From Zygnema circumcarinatum (Eukaryota; Streptophyta; Zygnematophyceae; Zygnematales; Zygnemataceae), in NCBI GenBank assembly GCA_037447605.1, contig CM074821.1, forward strand, positions 1,042,082-1,090,445: DNA of 48,364 bases, in the 5' to 3' direction. Below are positions 1 to 10,112 of this stretch, in pieces. The translations under genes and the position numbers were made by a program. Each line of letters opens with the position of its first letter. Position 1 is the first letter of the stretch. Under the pieces are notes generated by a model that was given only the letters and a program-made list of their open reading frames with translations, searched no databases and was not told where the DNA came from.

Positions 1-170
1 TGACCTTCGCGGCTGCTTCTAGGGCTGCGTTGTTGTGCCTAGGCGTAGTTTTCCGCTCCTAGCTTCGTTTTATTGTGTTTCGGTCCTTTGTGACCAGTCC
101 TTCGTGGTTCCACATGTTGCCTTTATCCATGTAAATTTGATGGCCTCGCCATCGCGAGTTCAATGAAAGT
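1..170 (-). repeat. Dispersed repeat family copy 1 (cut by window start)
   Basis: On the minus strand this reads as the same repeat found at 418-590, 28300-28425 and 31686-31815. The shared core contains CGATGGCRAGGCCATCAAAT followed by ACATGG, then CACAAAGGACC. With the copy at 418-590 it forms an inverted pair: both distal ends carry TAGAAGCAGCC and AAGGTC. I see no long reading frame conserved between the copies, so it is probably a non-autonomous element. The left end may lie outside the window. Confidence 0.6.
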
Positions 171-417
171 TTGCGCTCTGAGTCGAAAAGGTTTCAGCTT
201 CAAACTGAGAGGATTCGAAATCGAAACGAAATCTCGCACGCTTCTATCCAACGGTTTGAATATCACACGTGCCCACGTGGCCCATCCAACGGTCATTGTT
301 GGAGTGACTCGGTCAACTAACGGATGCCGTTGGGTGCCGGTAGTTACGGCCGTTGCATTCAGGACGTTTTTCACATATACGGTAAATATACATATATAGA
401 GAGTAGAGGGGAAATAG

Positions 418-590
418 CCTTGATCTCACGATGGCAAGGCCATCAAATGTACAGGGATAAAATCAACATGGGGAACAAAAGGAATCGGTCACAAAGGACC
501 TAAGGACAGAAAGAAAGAGCCTGTAAGTGGAAATCTACTTCTAGGCTCAACAACTTGGCACTAGAAGCAGCCACTAAGGTCGTCGATATA
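418..590 (+). repeat. Dispersed repeat family copy 2
   Basis: This is a plus-strand copy of the family, in inverted orientation to the copy at 1-170 with about 250 bp between them. Its core is CTCACGATGGCAAGGCCATC, and it ends near CTAGAAGCAGCCACTAAGG, which matches the distal end of copy 1. The pair could be one foldback element of about 590 bp whose arms are about 165 bp. Confidence 0.6.
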
Positions 591-1619
591 TGGCACGTCA
601 CGCGAAGGGAGAGGTGGGAGACCACGGGGACGGGCACCAACAACTGCTGCACGCTGATGGTTGGATATGTATTATAGAGAGTAAATATGTATATACATAT
701 GACAAACCACAAACGAACAGTAGCCGATGGGGGCTCCGCCACCTGGATGATGGGCATCGATAGCCAAAACTTATGGGCAATGAGTCATAGGCATGCACAT
801 CAGGGGGGAAGCAGAGAGAGAGGAGAGGAATACGGGAGGAGGGTGAAGGACGGAGGGAAAGGATGGAGAGGAAGGAAAGAGAGGGCGAGGAGGGAAGCAC
901 ATCTACCACCCCCAAGATTCCTTGTTAGATAAGAAAAACTCCCCATACCGGCTGCCGTCCGTTCAACATTGTATGCAAGATGAGAGGTGCGAACTCTTCG
1001 ACGTATCCGTCCATGTACTCCGCAAAACACAAAACATAGTTATGTGGGATAGTCTTTAGGTTGGTGTAGGGAATGCGAGCCACCCTTTCCAGTCTAGAGA
1101 AATAGCCGGCAGGTGTCTGCCTTTTCCCCCAAGTCAAATCTGCAGCCATATCTACGGTCTAAACCTCCTTATGGACATCAATCTGTGCGCATGAACTTTT
1201 CTATATAAAGAATGCAAGCAGGGTTCAGCAGGGTCTAGCCGAGTTCCTGCATGCTTATGAAAGTGGGATTCATCTGTAACAACAGCTGAATTCTTGAACT
1301 TCAGAAAAGTGTAATCCTAAATGAAACCCTAAAAAAGATTGACAGTGCGAACGAGTGGTGCCAAACCCACCAGCCCCTGCGCACTGCCATCTTCTTTCAG
1401 CGGGACGGCTCCTTCCGCCGCGCAATTGTGAACCATGGAGCTAATCACACACCCATGTAGAGATAAGTCGCCCAAAACAGATAAATAGAAGATTGCTTAG
1501 GCATTCTGTGCTCATCTCTGTCTCGTACTTGCCATCGTGGCTTATGAACTTCGGCTTCCATACTGCCCATAAAACTTGAAGAATGAACTTTCTTGAACTT
1601 GAAGACTCCTCCCCCTTTA
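591..1619. other. Intergenic, no gene seen
   Basis: A purine-rich stretch lies at 806-895 (GGAGAGGAA-like). The remainder has no reading frame with splice support and no recognisable RNA gene. It is the 3' flank of the PARP gene and probably holds its 3' UTR and polyadenylation site next to 1620. Confidence 0.4.
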
Positions 1620-4600
1620 CTAGCAATACTTGAAGCTTACAATATGCGTGGGCAGCACATGCTCGTTCACATCATCCTCCCACACGATATACCTTGTGGG
1701 CTCCTCCATATTGTCAGTCCCTGTGTCAAATCTATCATCGCTTGGCCGCCGCTGCAGAGACTCAAAGGGCACTACCTCCATTGCTCCCACAATCAATCGG
1801 CACAAAAGCATGTGCTTCTCTCCACTGCTATCCGGCACTGCAAACTCTGCACTTGTATACGCTCTTTGCTCCGGAGCAAAGTAGATTCCTTGACCATATA
1901 ATCGCCCATTTCTTCCCCCTGGAGACAGCTTGAATCCATTCAAAACAATGTTTTCAAGATTCTCGAATGGTGCTCCATGCCATGCAAGACGCTCATTTGC
2001 GTTTCCTCTAGCAGCTCGCCTGTCTGACAAAGCCCCCTCAAAAGCATCTCTCCTTCCCTCTGGGGCCCTAACTTCATACACACAGGTCACAGTCACAGGG
2101 CGGAGGGGAGATGGCGAGTTCACTATGGAGTCCACACTAGACCCTACTGAAACCCTCGTCTGTTTCTTTGTCATTCCGTTTATAAAGCGACCCACTACTT
2201 CGTTATACTGTGGAGACCCCGAACGCAGTGCTTTGAACATGGGTGGTCGAGCTGCCAAAAAGTGCGGCTTGCTTTCATCAACAGGGGGTGCTGAAGGGAC
2301 GGAGTTTGAGCTGCTAGCAGAAGCAGAAGCAGAAGCTGAAGAACGGTGGGGGTCAAGTAGACTCTCCCTAGGGGAGGGGCAAGATTCAAGGCTATAGGAG
2401 CGAGGGAGAGGAGTTAAGGAAGGGAGAGGGGTTACAGAGGCAGACCTGCCCGGCATGCTATTGGATTGAGGGAGGGGGGGGGGGTAGGAGGGGGAGTTTT
2501 CCCTTGCAGACCATGAAGTGGACCGCTGGGAAACGGAAGGGGAGGGAGCTAAGCCCTGACTACGTAATTCCTGTAAGAGGGGAGCATACATAGCCAAATA
2601 TCTCGGTTCTTGACTTCCTGGATGAAGCCCCTGAAAGGGCTTTGCAGGGTAGTTCCAAGCACCCAATGGAGGCACTCTCCAACATATGGATTTCGCAAAC
2701 ATAGAGCTCGCATTAATCTGAAAACACACAATGAAAGTACTGCATCAGTCGATGATTAGAGACCGGTCCAAGATGGAGAGTTTTGTATATAAAGCAAACA
2801 AACCCAGGAATCTATGATTGACTACAAGAGAGGAGGAGCTTGATCACTTGGTCATACGAGATGCAGACTTGTCCATGTCATGTTCATGACTTCACATCTG
2901 CATTACTACAAAGTCAACATTCTCTGGAAACGCCATCTCCTGCCATACAGGTCTCTAATGAACCTCTCCTCATCAAGGATTCAACCGGCATTCAAGAATT
3001 GAGCATTACCTGCAGCTGCTGCCTGAAATCGACTATGTAAGTAGCCCCCGCAGAAGTGACAAGGGCGCAATATGCGGACCCCTCTCCCAGCTCAAAACTC
3101 ACAGCGCGAGCTGCACTCTCATCGTATGCATTCCAAGTCCCCCCTTCAAAGTATCGAACTTCCAAGGGATTGTCGACTGCATGCTGCCAAAGCCGCTCCT
3201 GCATTGCTCTTTGACCAGCAGCATTCGCTACATGAATGGGCAGATTTCCGTACTGTTCTCCCCACATGCACCCCGGATGCACACGTGGTTTGAGTGACCA
3301 AGTTCAGACATTCCTCAGGCAAGAGAGAGGGTGATTGATGAGCATGTTTTATACATATGAAACAGGAGTGGGTCTAGGTTGTGAATGAATGAGTTTGTGA
3401 CTGAGGACTTATGGAGTTTGAGGGACGGAGGTGTGGCATAGTTATCATACATGGAGGAGGGAAAAGAAAAATGAAGAAACCATTACAGTGAGGGTAATGA
3501 GGCGATGTGTAAAACATCTCGAGAAAAAAAAAAGATCAGCTAATGCTGACGTGGACAAAGACGAAACTTGAAATAGCATTCAAGACACTACTGGATTGAT
3601 GAGAGATTGCTGGGAGGTAAAAGATCCCCAGCACAATACAGGCAAAGGAGGGGTATGTAATGGTTTCAAACATAGACAGAAGAACATGAACGAGATGCAT
3701 ATGAAATAAATTCCAGAGATTACAAATGCAGAGTTGCTTCAGATCAGGCGTAAGAAATTTCAGCTAGCCTGAAACAACCAACGACTTGTCCGTTAGTTCC
3801 AGGATTCCTTGTGCTACCAACTCTGCATGAGTTGGTAGCACAAGGCTTGCCTCCATAGCAGTATAGCCGCACCTTGTCCCTCACAGTGTGATCAGCTCCG
3901 CTGCGAAGTAAAGCATCCGCCACCTCCACATAGTTTGTACGAGCCACATAGTGTAGTGGAGTTTGCCCAAACTGGAGTGCAGGAAAGTGAGGAACAGTCA
4001 GCTTCAGCACATCATTGCATTCCATCGTTAACGAATTCAGCATAAACTTTGATGTTTTGAATGTAAACGCATTGCATTGAGAAGGCCTCAGTCACAAAAC
4101 AGCTCGCGGTCTTGACCTGGCAGTAGTGCTTCCGCTTCATATGGCAAATTATTCATAACCACTAAGTTGTGAATGAGATGAGACCAACGCTTGAACCTTA
4201 GCAGCGACTTGGAGCGAGGCAGCAGTGTGAGCCATCCTATATCTCGATACGCTCGTCAATCACGAAAGCCATCGGATGAAGTCGCCAGAAAGCAACTGGA
4301 GATACAACGACGAATACACTCACATCATCTTGGGAGTTCAAGAAAGCTCCGTGCTGCAGCAGGGTCTCTACAATTTCCAGCTGCCCAGCATGGGCTGCAA
4401 TATGCAACGGTCGACGATGATGCTGCAGGAACATCAGCAAACAGGCTTATGAATTTTCAATAATAACTCTTCAAAGCCATGCGATGTGAAAAGCCAAAAA
4501 AATGAACCTAACATATGTACCCACAGCCCAACCCACTCACTAATCTCACCCCAACCAAATGTGAAGAACGTTCACCTTCACCTTCAAAATATCTTTCTTC

Positions 4601-5074
4601 CAGTGTCATATTCTAAGGAAGATTTGTAAAAGCAGACGAGCATCATTATCAAGCAATCCGACGGCCATCTCGATACAGTGAATGTAAACACAGGACCTCA
4701 GATGTACAGTATACAAATTCATCCTTGAAGAAACCCGGTATCTGAACATGGATGCGTGTAGAAATGCAGTTGCATTTAAGCATTGTGACGCCACTACCCC
4801 ACTTCATGCTGCGCAAAAATGCACCGCATCAAGTTCCACAGACTTCGCCAACATTTAAAACCGAGGATCAAACCAGACCAAACCAAACCCCGCGCGAGCA
4901 AATATTCCTGCAAATACATTTCCTGAAGCCCTAATCTTTAGCAGCTGCCCTCGTTACCTTGCCCAAACTCTTGGAAACCCTATTCGCATCCGTTCCGCGA
5001 AGCAGCGCCTTCCTCACGCCTTTCACGTCTCCATTCTTCGCCATGCTGTCCATCGCAGGACTGAAGAGCCCCAT
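1620..5074 (-). CDS. Ankyrin-WWE-PARP domain protein (ADP-ribosyltransferase-like)
   Basis: Five exons join in phase 0: 5074-4958, 4422-4324, 3971-3873, 3252-3010 and 2717-1620, giving 551 aa. Residues 1-39 resemble a capping ankyrin helix. Exons 2 and 3 are each 99 bp and each encode one 33-residue ankyrin repeat (RRPLHIAAHAGQ, QTPLHYVA). Exon 4 starts with a degenerate ankyrin half (YGNLPIHVANAAGQ) and continues into a WWE-like domain (WNAYDESAARAVSFELGEG), a fold known to bind ADP-ribose. A Ser/Pro-rich linker follows, then a C-terminal PARP catalytic fold. The NAD-site residues His433 (LAWHG) and Tyr465 (GQGIYFAP) are present. The third triad position, Glu in PARP1 (NEYIVY), aligns with Arg528 (TRYIVW). 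Such a protein would be expected to do mono-ADP-ribosylation or only bind. It is not the Arabidopsis RCD1/SRO layout, which lacks ankyrins. The first exon is chosen because its ATG leads to an in-phase GT donor. An undetected exon in intron 1 remains possible. Confidence 0.85.
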
Positions 5075-5320
5075 AGCGATCAAACCACAGCCCTTCCTCT
5101 TCTCTCCCTTTCAAATCCCGAACCTCTGCTTTGAACCTGTTTCTCCCTACCCTCCCTCCCTCCCTCCCTCCCTCCCTCCCTCCGTCCTTCCCTCCCTCTC
5201 TCCCTCTCTCTCTACCTCCGCCCTCCCCCTCTCACCAACCCTCGCACGTGCGACATGGCCGCAGTCAGAACTTCTCAAAAAGACCATATGCCAGTCCCTC
5301 GCCCTTGGTCCGGTCAAACC
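5075..5320 (-). promoter_or_regulatory. PARP gene 5' UTR/core promoter with CCCT tract
   Basis: This lies directly upstream of the PARP ATG. A CCCT/CTCC microsatellite occupies about 5147-5215 on the plus strand, so it is GGGA-rich in the transcript sense. No TATA box is obvious. CT/GA tracts next to start sites recur at other genes in this window, such as 35290-35420 and 36370-36403. Confidence 0.35.
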
Positions 5321-5345
5321 TCACGTGACGTGACGTGACGTGACC
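5321..5345. promoter_or_regulatory. Tandem TGACGTG (ABRE/CRE-type bZIP) sites
   Basis: The sequence is TCACGTGACGTGACGTGACG continued by another TGACGTGACC. It contains one CACGTG and four ACGTGAC units at 5-bp spacing. ACGT-core sites of this kind are bound by plant bZIP proteins (ABF and TGA classes). It lies about 250 bp upstream of the PARP ATG, so it is most likely part of that promoter. No binding is demonstrated. Confidence 0.5.
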
Positions 5346-5594
5346 TGCCGTGATACTGCCGCCCTTGCGGGCCTCCCTCTCCCTTACGTCTCTCCGCATT
5401 CGGCGCAGTTTCGCCGAACGGCCGACATTGGTGCCCTCCCAGCCGTTGGATTTGTACGTGCAGCGACCGAGACCGTCCGATTGTGAGACTCCCGCACGTG
5501 CAGGGCGCCGTCCTGCGCCGGCGGCATCGATGGCGGTGCAAGTCACCTGTCCGTATCGTACGGACTGCAAAGGGCCGGCCCTGGCCTGTACGAA

Positions 5595-8019
5595 CCACGT
5601 GGCGGGCGGCCGCACCGACCGGGTCCCGAATCCCACGCAATGCGGGGCTGGCGCGTGGCAAAAGTCTTGTGACAAAATTGTACGGCATTGTACAGTCGTA
5701 AGGCGGCTGGATGCCGTCGAGGGTAAAGGTCGCTGACGGCCCCGCCAATGGTTGTCTGTCATGTCAACATAATTCTCACGTGGCGAGCTGTGATTGGCCC
5801 GAGAGTGACAAATAGTGCTCAAAAGTGCGCGAGAATTCTCTTGTCCCCTTTTAAAAGAAGGTTCCGCAAGGGAGCGCAGGCGTTCCATGGGCACTCCATG
5901 TGGCAGTTCCGTTGAACGAGAACTGTCACAGCATCATGTACACAGAACAGGTTCCCTCCCCCTGCAGCAGCAAGCAGCAGTGCGCCTCCATCCAATCGCA
6001 CAGCCCCAATGGGGGGTGTCAGACTCAACAAAATTTTGCGAACATGAAAGTTTCGGAAGTAAGCAGCTGCATCCCAATGTCGCCGGAGTAGTGCTCGTCC
6101 TGGTCTCCAACTTGCAAACAACGTCTAAGTCTTTCTAGTCTGTCACCCCCTATTCCTGCTGCTCCCTTAAAGAACAACAAACCACGAAACAAGGCCATGC
6201 ATGACCAGCCATCAAAATTATTCAAAAGCGAGCTATCCATCCTTCCTGAGATGGTCCTGCTCCGGCATTGAATTTGAATTTGAATTTTTTTTTTTTGAAT
6301 TTTTCCTCCGACCTGCTTTCCAGTACCTCGCAGTGGGACGTCGCTCGATGTGTTGCGCCTCTCAAGTAATGAAATGAAGCAGAACTACATCGATCTAAAC
6401 CTAAACCTCCGCCACGTGTCGACTCAGGCCAGCCATGCATGCATGCATGGCCATGCAGTGTATCCGGCGGCGGATGGGTCCAACGGTTGCGTTTGAAGGG
6501 CCTTAGCCTCCCCTCAGATTTTGAAAACCTGTCAGCCACTGATCGCCTTCGAAGGTTGAATATCAAAAATACACAATCAAATTCCAGATTTTTTTTTCCC
6601 CAACTCATTGGTCAGCCCCCCCCCCCCTAGCCTAAATTCTTGGGTCTCAATCCCCCCCTGAACTAAAACCCTGGATCCGGCCCTGAACATATCCAAGAGA
6701 GAAAAAACCCTCGCTTCATGCAGAGCTCCCTTTGCTTGCATCAGAGGTGCTCGCCGGCCCCTGCTTCCTTTCTATCCGTACCGGCTCCTCCGCTACAAGA
6801 GAGAAGCTCCGTACATTCTGCAACAAGCACAGAGCCAATTAATTTGATAACATCAAGATTTTTTAAAAAGTGGCGCGCTGGTAGAACTCGAACCCACAAC
6901 CAGCGTGTTCGCAGCATAAACTAATCATCATCAACAATATCTCAAGCCAGTTTATCATTAATCCTTGCTGCAACGCCATTATCAGCATATCTTCCTTATT
7001 CTATAACTATATTCAACTCAAACTTTTGGCTGCAACAGAATGCGGCCATAGATTTTCCACGGAGAAAAATAACTGGCATCCTGTCCCTATTCTACATTCT
7101 TTCTCAAAAACACATCACACGTTGGAAATTCCAGAACCTGTACATAACCAACACCAATTTGCTTCTTTCAAATCTTTGTGGTTGTACCAATTCTATATTG
7201 AAGCCTACGCATTGTAGGCTGTAGGCTTGTTGTTTTGAGGTTTTCAGCACGTTCGAAGGTTTGAAGGTTTGAAAGAGTTTCGCCTCTTGCCAGCATAATT
7301 GACCCAAATCCTCACGGAACTTTAGATTTAAAAAACTTCGCGTTCTGAAGAAGTTAGATTTATCTCAAAATTTTAAAAAATTCCAGTACCCAGTTCTTTC
7401 CATTTATAACTCATTTATCTAGCCTTACTTCTCCTTGGCAGTTAAAAAACCCATCAGCTACAGCCCGTGAACCATACCCTAGAGCTACCCTCACCCGCCT
7501 CTCGCAACATTTCCGCAGCTGCCCTAAAAGCAGAACACATCGCGCCTCCTGAAAGTTCAGCGCAGCCACACAGTTCAGCAACCTCACGGCCTCCTCCCCG
7601 CAGGCCACGTGTCCTCCTCCTCCTCCCCCTGAACCCCTCTCCCCCCTCCCTCCCTCCCCCTCCACCAATGGCGGGGCCGAGGGGGGCGTGCTTCCACCGG
7701 GAGAGGGAGAGCTTGCGGGGGAGGCCCCTTCGCTCTCCAGCGTCATGCCACGTGTCACACCTCCCTCTCCGCCACGTGGCGCGCTGTGAGCGCTCGCATC
7801 CGCCGACCTTTCCTAATGTTTTTGCCGTTCTGAACCATGATGGAGTGCCGTTCTCTGCTCACAGTTACACACAGCGATTTGGCGCATAGATCCACGCTCC
7901 CGTCCGTCGTTTCATGTGTTGTTACCATGTGGCGTTCTGTGCAGTACCGTAACAAAACCTTGCCGTACGGTGTCGTACGAAGGACTTGTTTTTAGCCTAT
8001 CCAATTTCGGCCACGTGGC
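5595..8019. promoter_or_regulatory. Divergent spacer with G-box cluster
   Basis: The spacer between the divergent PARP and TypA genes holds G-box/ABRE-like sites at 5595 (CCACGTGGC), 5777 (CACGTGGC), 6411, 7604 and 7747 (GCCACGTGTC), and 7771 and 8010 (GCCACGTGGC). CGTAC-core motifs are also frequent, for example around 5557, 5670, 7965 and 8310. No gene is supported in this spacer. The open frames here are antisense or GC-driven. Confidence 0.4.
6012..6150 (+). mobile_element. Short inverted-repeat element (MITE-like), copy A
   Basis: The left end reads GGGGGTGTCAGACTCAACAA and the right end TAGTCTGTCACCCCC, forming imperfect terminal inverted repeats. The element at 47285-47441 has the same termini and a related interior (CGGAGTAGTGCTCGTCCTGG here, TGGAGTACTCGTTCTG there). 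It is 139 bp long with no coding capacity. I cannot define a clear target-site duplication, so the superfamily is unassigned. Confidence 0.65.
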
Positions 8020-8421
8020 GCTCTGACGTCCCTCCAGGTCTCGGGCCGCCATCTTTTTGGAGTCGGCCAATCCAACTTTTCTGGAAGATGCTTTCGTACG
8101 ATCCGCACCTGCAATCCGTACGGACAAAAGCAAGTTCAAGTTGGACACATTAGCAAATCAGGGACTGCCGCGTGTGCAAGCTCCCAGTTCTACGCTCTCT
8201 GATTGGAGGATGTGAACGCGGGATTCGGCGTTGACAACGACAGAATGTGAAACCAATGTGAACAGGTCGTGAAATGACCGAAAGGAAATACCCTTTTTGC
8301 TTTTCCGTCGTACGGAATGGTACGACCTGTACGGAATGGCCTCCAGCCAGTCCAACGGCTGACGAGCGCCCCCAGCCACAAGGTGCGGCGCCGCGCGACC
8401 GGGCGGCCGCCGGCCACGTCA
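6151..8421. other. Spacer between PARP and TypA, no gene seen
   Basis: Apart from the regulatory motifs listed separately, this holds a GAATTT/T-rich microsatellite near 6270-6303, a GCATGCAT run near 6436-6450, and C-rich runs near 6615 and 7640. A hairpin at about 6875-6904 (CGCTGGT/ACCAGCG) contains, on the minus strand, GGGTTCGAGTT, resembling a tRNA T-arm or Pol III B box, but there is no matching tRNA body. Confidence 0.4.
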
Positions 8422-8663
8422 GGGCCCGCGCTGGCCGGGCCCCGTCCAAAACCCTGGCGAGCCCTGCGGCCGCGCGGGGGATATGGCCGGCTGTTCCAAA
8501 ATTTTCGAATCCTCGCTTCCAAAACCCTGAAGCGGAGATTAGAAGGTGCGGCAGAGCAAAAGTAGCAGGAGGAAGGGTGCAGAAGGACTTGGCAGGAGTT
8601 GGGCGCTGCTGCTGCAAACTCTGCAAGAGAAGGGAGCTTGCTAGCGCGGGGCGGACGGCAGCC

Positions 8664-9984
8664 ATGGCGGCCGTTGGAAGCTGCGTGGGGAATGCGGTCG
8701 TCGGAACCTGCAGGCTGGTTGAGGAGCGGGGGGGGGCGGATGTGAAGGTGAGGGAGTGATGGGAGGGAGGGGAGGGAGGGAAGGGAGGAAGGGAGTTAGG
8801 CAGGGAGGGGAGGGAGGGGAGGGAGGAAGGGAGTTGGGCAGGGAGGGGAGGGAGGGGAGGGAGGAAGGGAGTTAGGCAGGGAGGGGAGAGATGGAGGGAG
8901 GGAGTTAGACAGGGAGGGAGGCGCAATGAAGGAAAGAAGCGAGAGAGAAAGAGAGAGGTGGAGAGGAAGGGAGGGAGGGAGGGAGAGGAGGACGGAACGA
9001 ATAAGAGGTGGGGGGAAGGAGGAAGGGTGGGAGGGAGGGAGAGAGGGAGGTGGAAGGGAAGAGAAAGTGAGGGAGGGAGGGGTGGAGGTGGAAGGGAGGT
9101 GAAAGGGAGGGGAGGGAGGGACGGAGGGAGAAAGGGAGGCGAAAGTGAGGAGAAAGGATTTGAGGTGGAGGGGAGGGGAGGATCGGATTGTATGGGGATT
9201 CGATCTTGAAGGCTTAGAGTTAGTTTGATGCTATGAGTTGTCTTTGGGGCTGCTGTTCTGACTTGAAGAACGTTTGTTCAAGCTTATAACCTCGAGAGCT
9301 ATCTTGCCGTGTTCATTTGCAGCCCGCATTGCGGCAAGCAGTGCGATGCAGCAGCCGTCCAGCGCAGTGGAGTGGAGGCCTTCAGCAGAAGCAAGGGGTG
9401 GAATCTCGCAGCTTTTTTGGCCACGCTGTGGCGGCGGATCTTCAGACCCTGCGAATCGCAGAGTCTCAGGCGGCTCGTGAAGTTGCTACAGTCAGTGCGG
9501 CTCTTGCGACAGAGCCAGCAGGTACGGCTGCAGGAGAGCAGCACCTCTCTGCATTATTTCCATGCTTGGTGGTGTGTTTTGGTGGTTCCTCGGTGTGCGG
9601 TGTGCGAATACTTTATATGTGGTTGTTGGTGTGTCTCATGTGTATGCTCTCAAAGTCGAGTATAAGTGGAACAAAATAGCACTGACCATTCCTTGAAGTC
9701 CTGGATGTTGAAGAAAAGTGGTCAAAGAAGGTTTCCAATCCATTCTACTGTAATCTCTGTTCCTCAGCTGCTTTACTTGCTTCCACTCTAATAACATTTC
9801 AGACAGCGATCAGAGATTCGATTTTCTTTTGAAATTTGAATGGGGCTTGCGTTGCGTTAAAGCAGTTGCAGATTCTGCTCCGTCGGGAAAAAAATCTCGT
9901 GATGATATTCGCAACATTGCTATCATTGCACACGTTGATCATGGAAAGACAACTCTTGTGGATGCAATGTTGCGGCAAGCCAAG
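8664..9984 (+). pseudogene. Duplicate of TypA exons 1-3 (probably assembly artefact)
   Basis: Exons 8664-8747, 9323-9521 and 9803-9984 are identical to the first three exons of the complete TypA model 1691 bp downstream. They encode the transit region and the G1 loop (AHVDHGKT), after which the copy ends at the N gap. If the assembly is collapsed correctly, these would be the real exons 1-3 and the second set would vanish, because the unique upstream promoter lies next to this copy. If the duplication is real, this is a truncated 5' fragment. Confidence 0.75.
8748..9185 (+). repeat. GGGA/GGGAA purine tract in TypA intron 1
   Basis: About 430 bp of almost pure purine sequence on the plus strand, built from GGAGGGAGGG blocks with a higher-order unit of about 52 bp that includes GGAAGGGAGTTAGGCAGGG. 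The same tract recurs exactly at 10439-10876. It is intronic, so the Gly/Arg-rich frames across it are not genes. Confidence 0.8.
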
Positions 9985-10102
9985 GTGAGAGTTGGATGAG
10001 ATTTTTGTTAATGTCTTCTCCGCACATTCCATCCCCTTCGAGACATTTTTTCTTACTGATTTCCCGAAGCACGAAACTCTCATTCTGTTTATCCATGGGC
10101 CC

Positions 10103-10112
10103 NNNNNNNNNN
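10103..10112. other. Assembly gap (10 N) between GGGCCC ends
   Basis: Ten N lie between ATGGGCCC and GGGCCCGCG. Both flanking contig ends stop at the same palindromic hexamer, GGGCCC (ApaI/PspOMI site), and the flanking 1681-bp sequences duplicate each other. Confidence 0.95.

Larger units (their letters stand above)
8422..10102 (+). repeat. 1681-bp exact duplicate, copy 1 (TypA promoter and exons 1-3)
   Basis: As far as I can read, this is identical to 10113-11793, at a constant offset of 1691, including the long GGGA tracts. It begins and ends at GGGCCC. The right end abuts a run of ten N. Unique sequence lies only upstream of copy 1 and downstream of copy 2, the pattern expected when two contigs with overlapping ends are scaffolded without being merged. 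Confidence 0.9.

Noticed and set aside
4606-4794. Minus-strand frame with EMAVGLLDNDARLLLQ as a possible extra PARP exon
   Set aside because: It is weakly ankyrin-like, but I found no acceptor/donor pair in phase 0, and exons 1 and 2 join cleanly without it.
4779-4830. Plus-strand DATTPLHAAQ, resembling an ankyrin motif
   Set aside because: It is too short, has no continuation, and lies on the opposite strand inside intron 1 of the PARP gene; I take it as coincidence.
5265-5894. 209-aa minus-strand frame rich in Arg, plus overlapping plus-strand frames
   Set aside because: GC-rich promoter DNA keeps several frames open at once; there is no domain, splice or codon support.
8150-8926. 258-aa minus-strand open frame (and the similar one at 9799-10617)
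   Set aside because: It lies antisense over the TypA promoter, exon 1 and the GGGA tract; its Pro/Ser-rich start is the microsatellite, and the second one even reads across the N gap.
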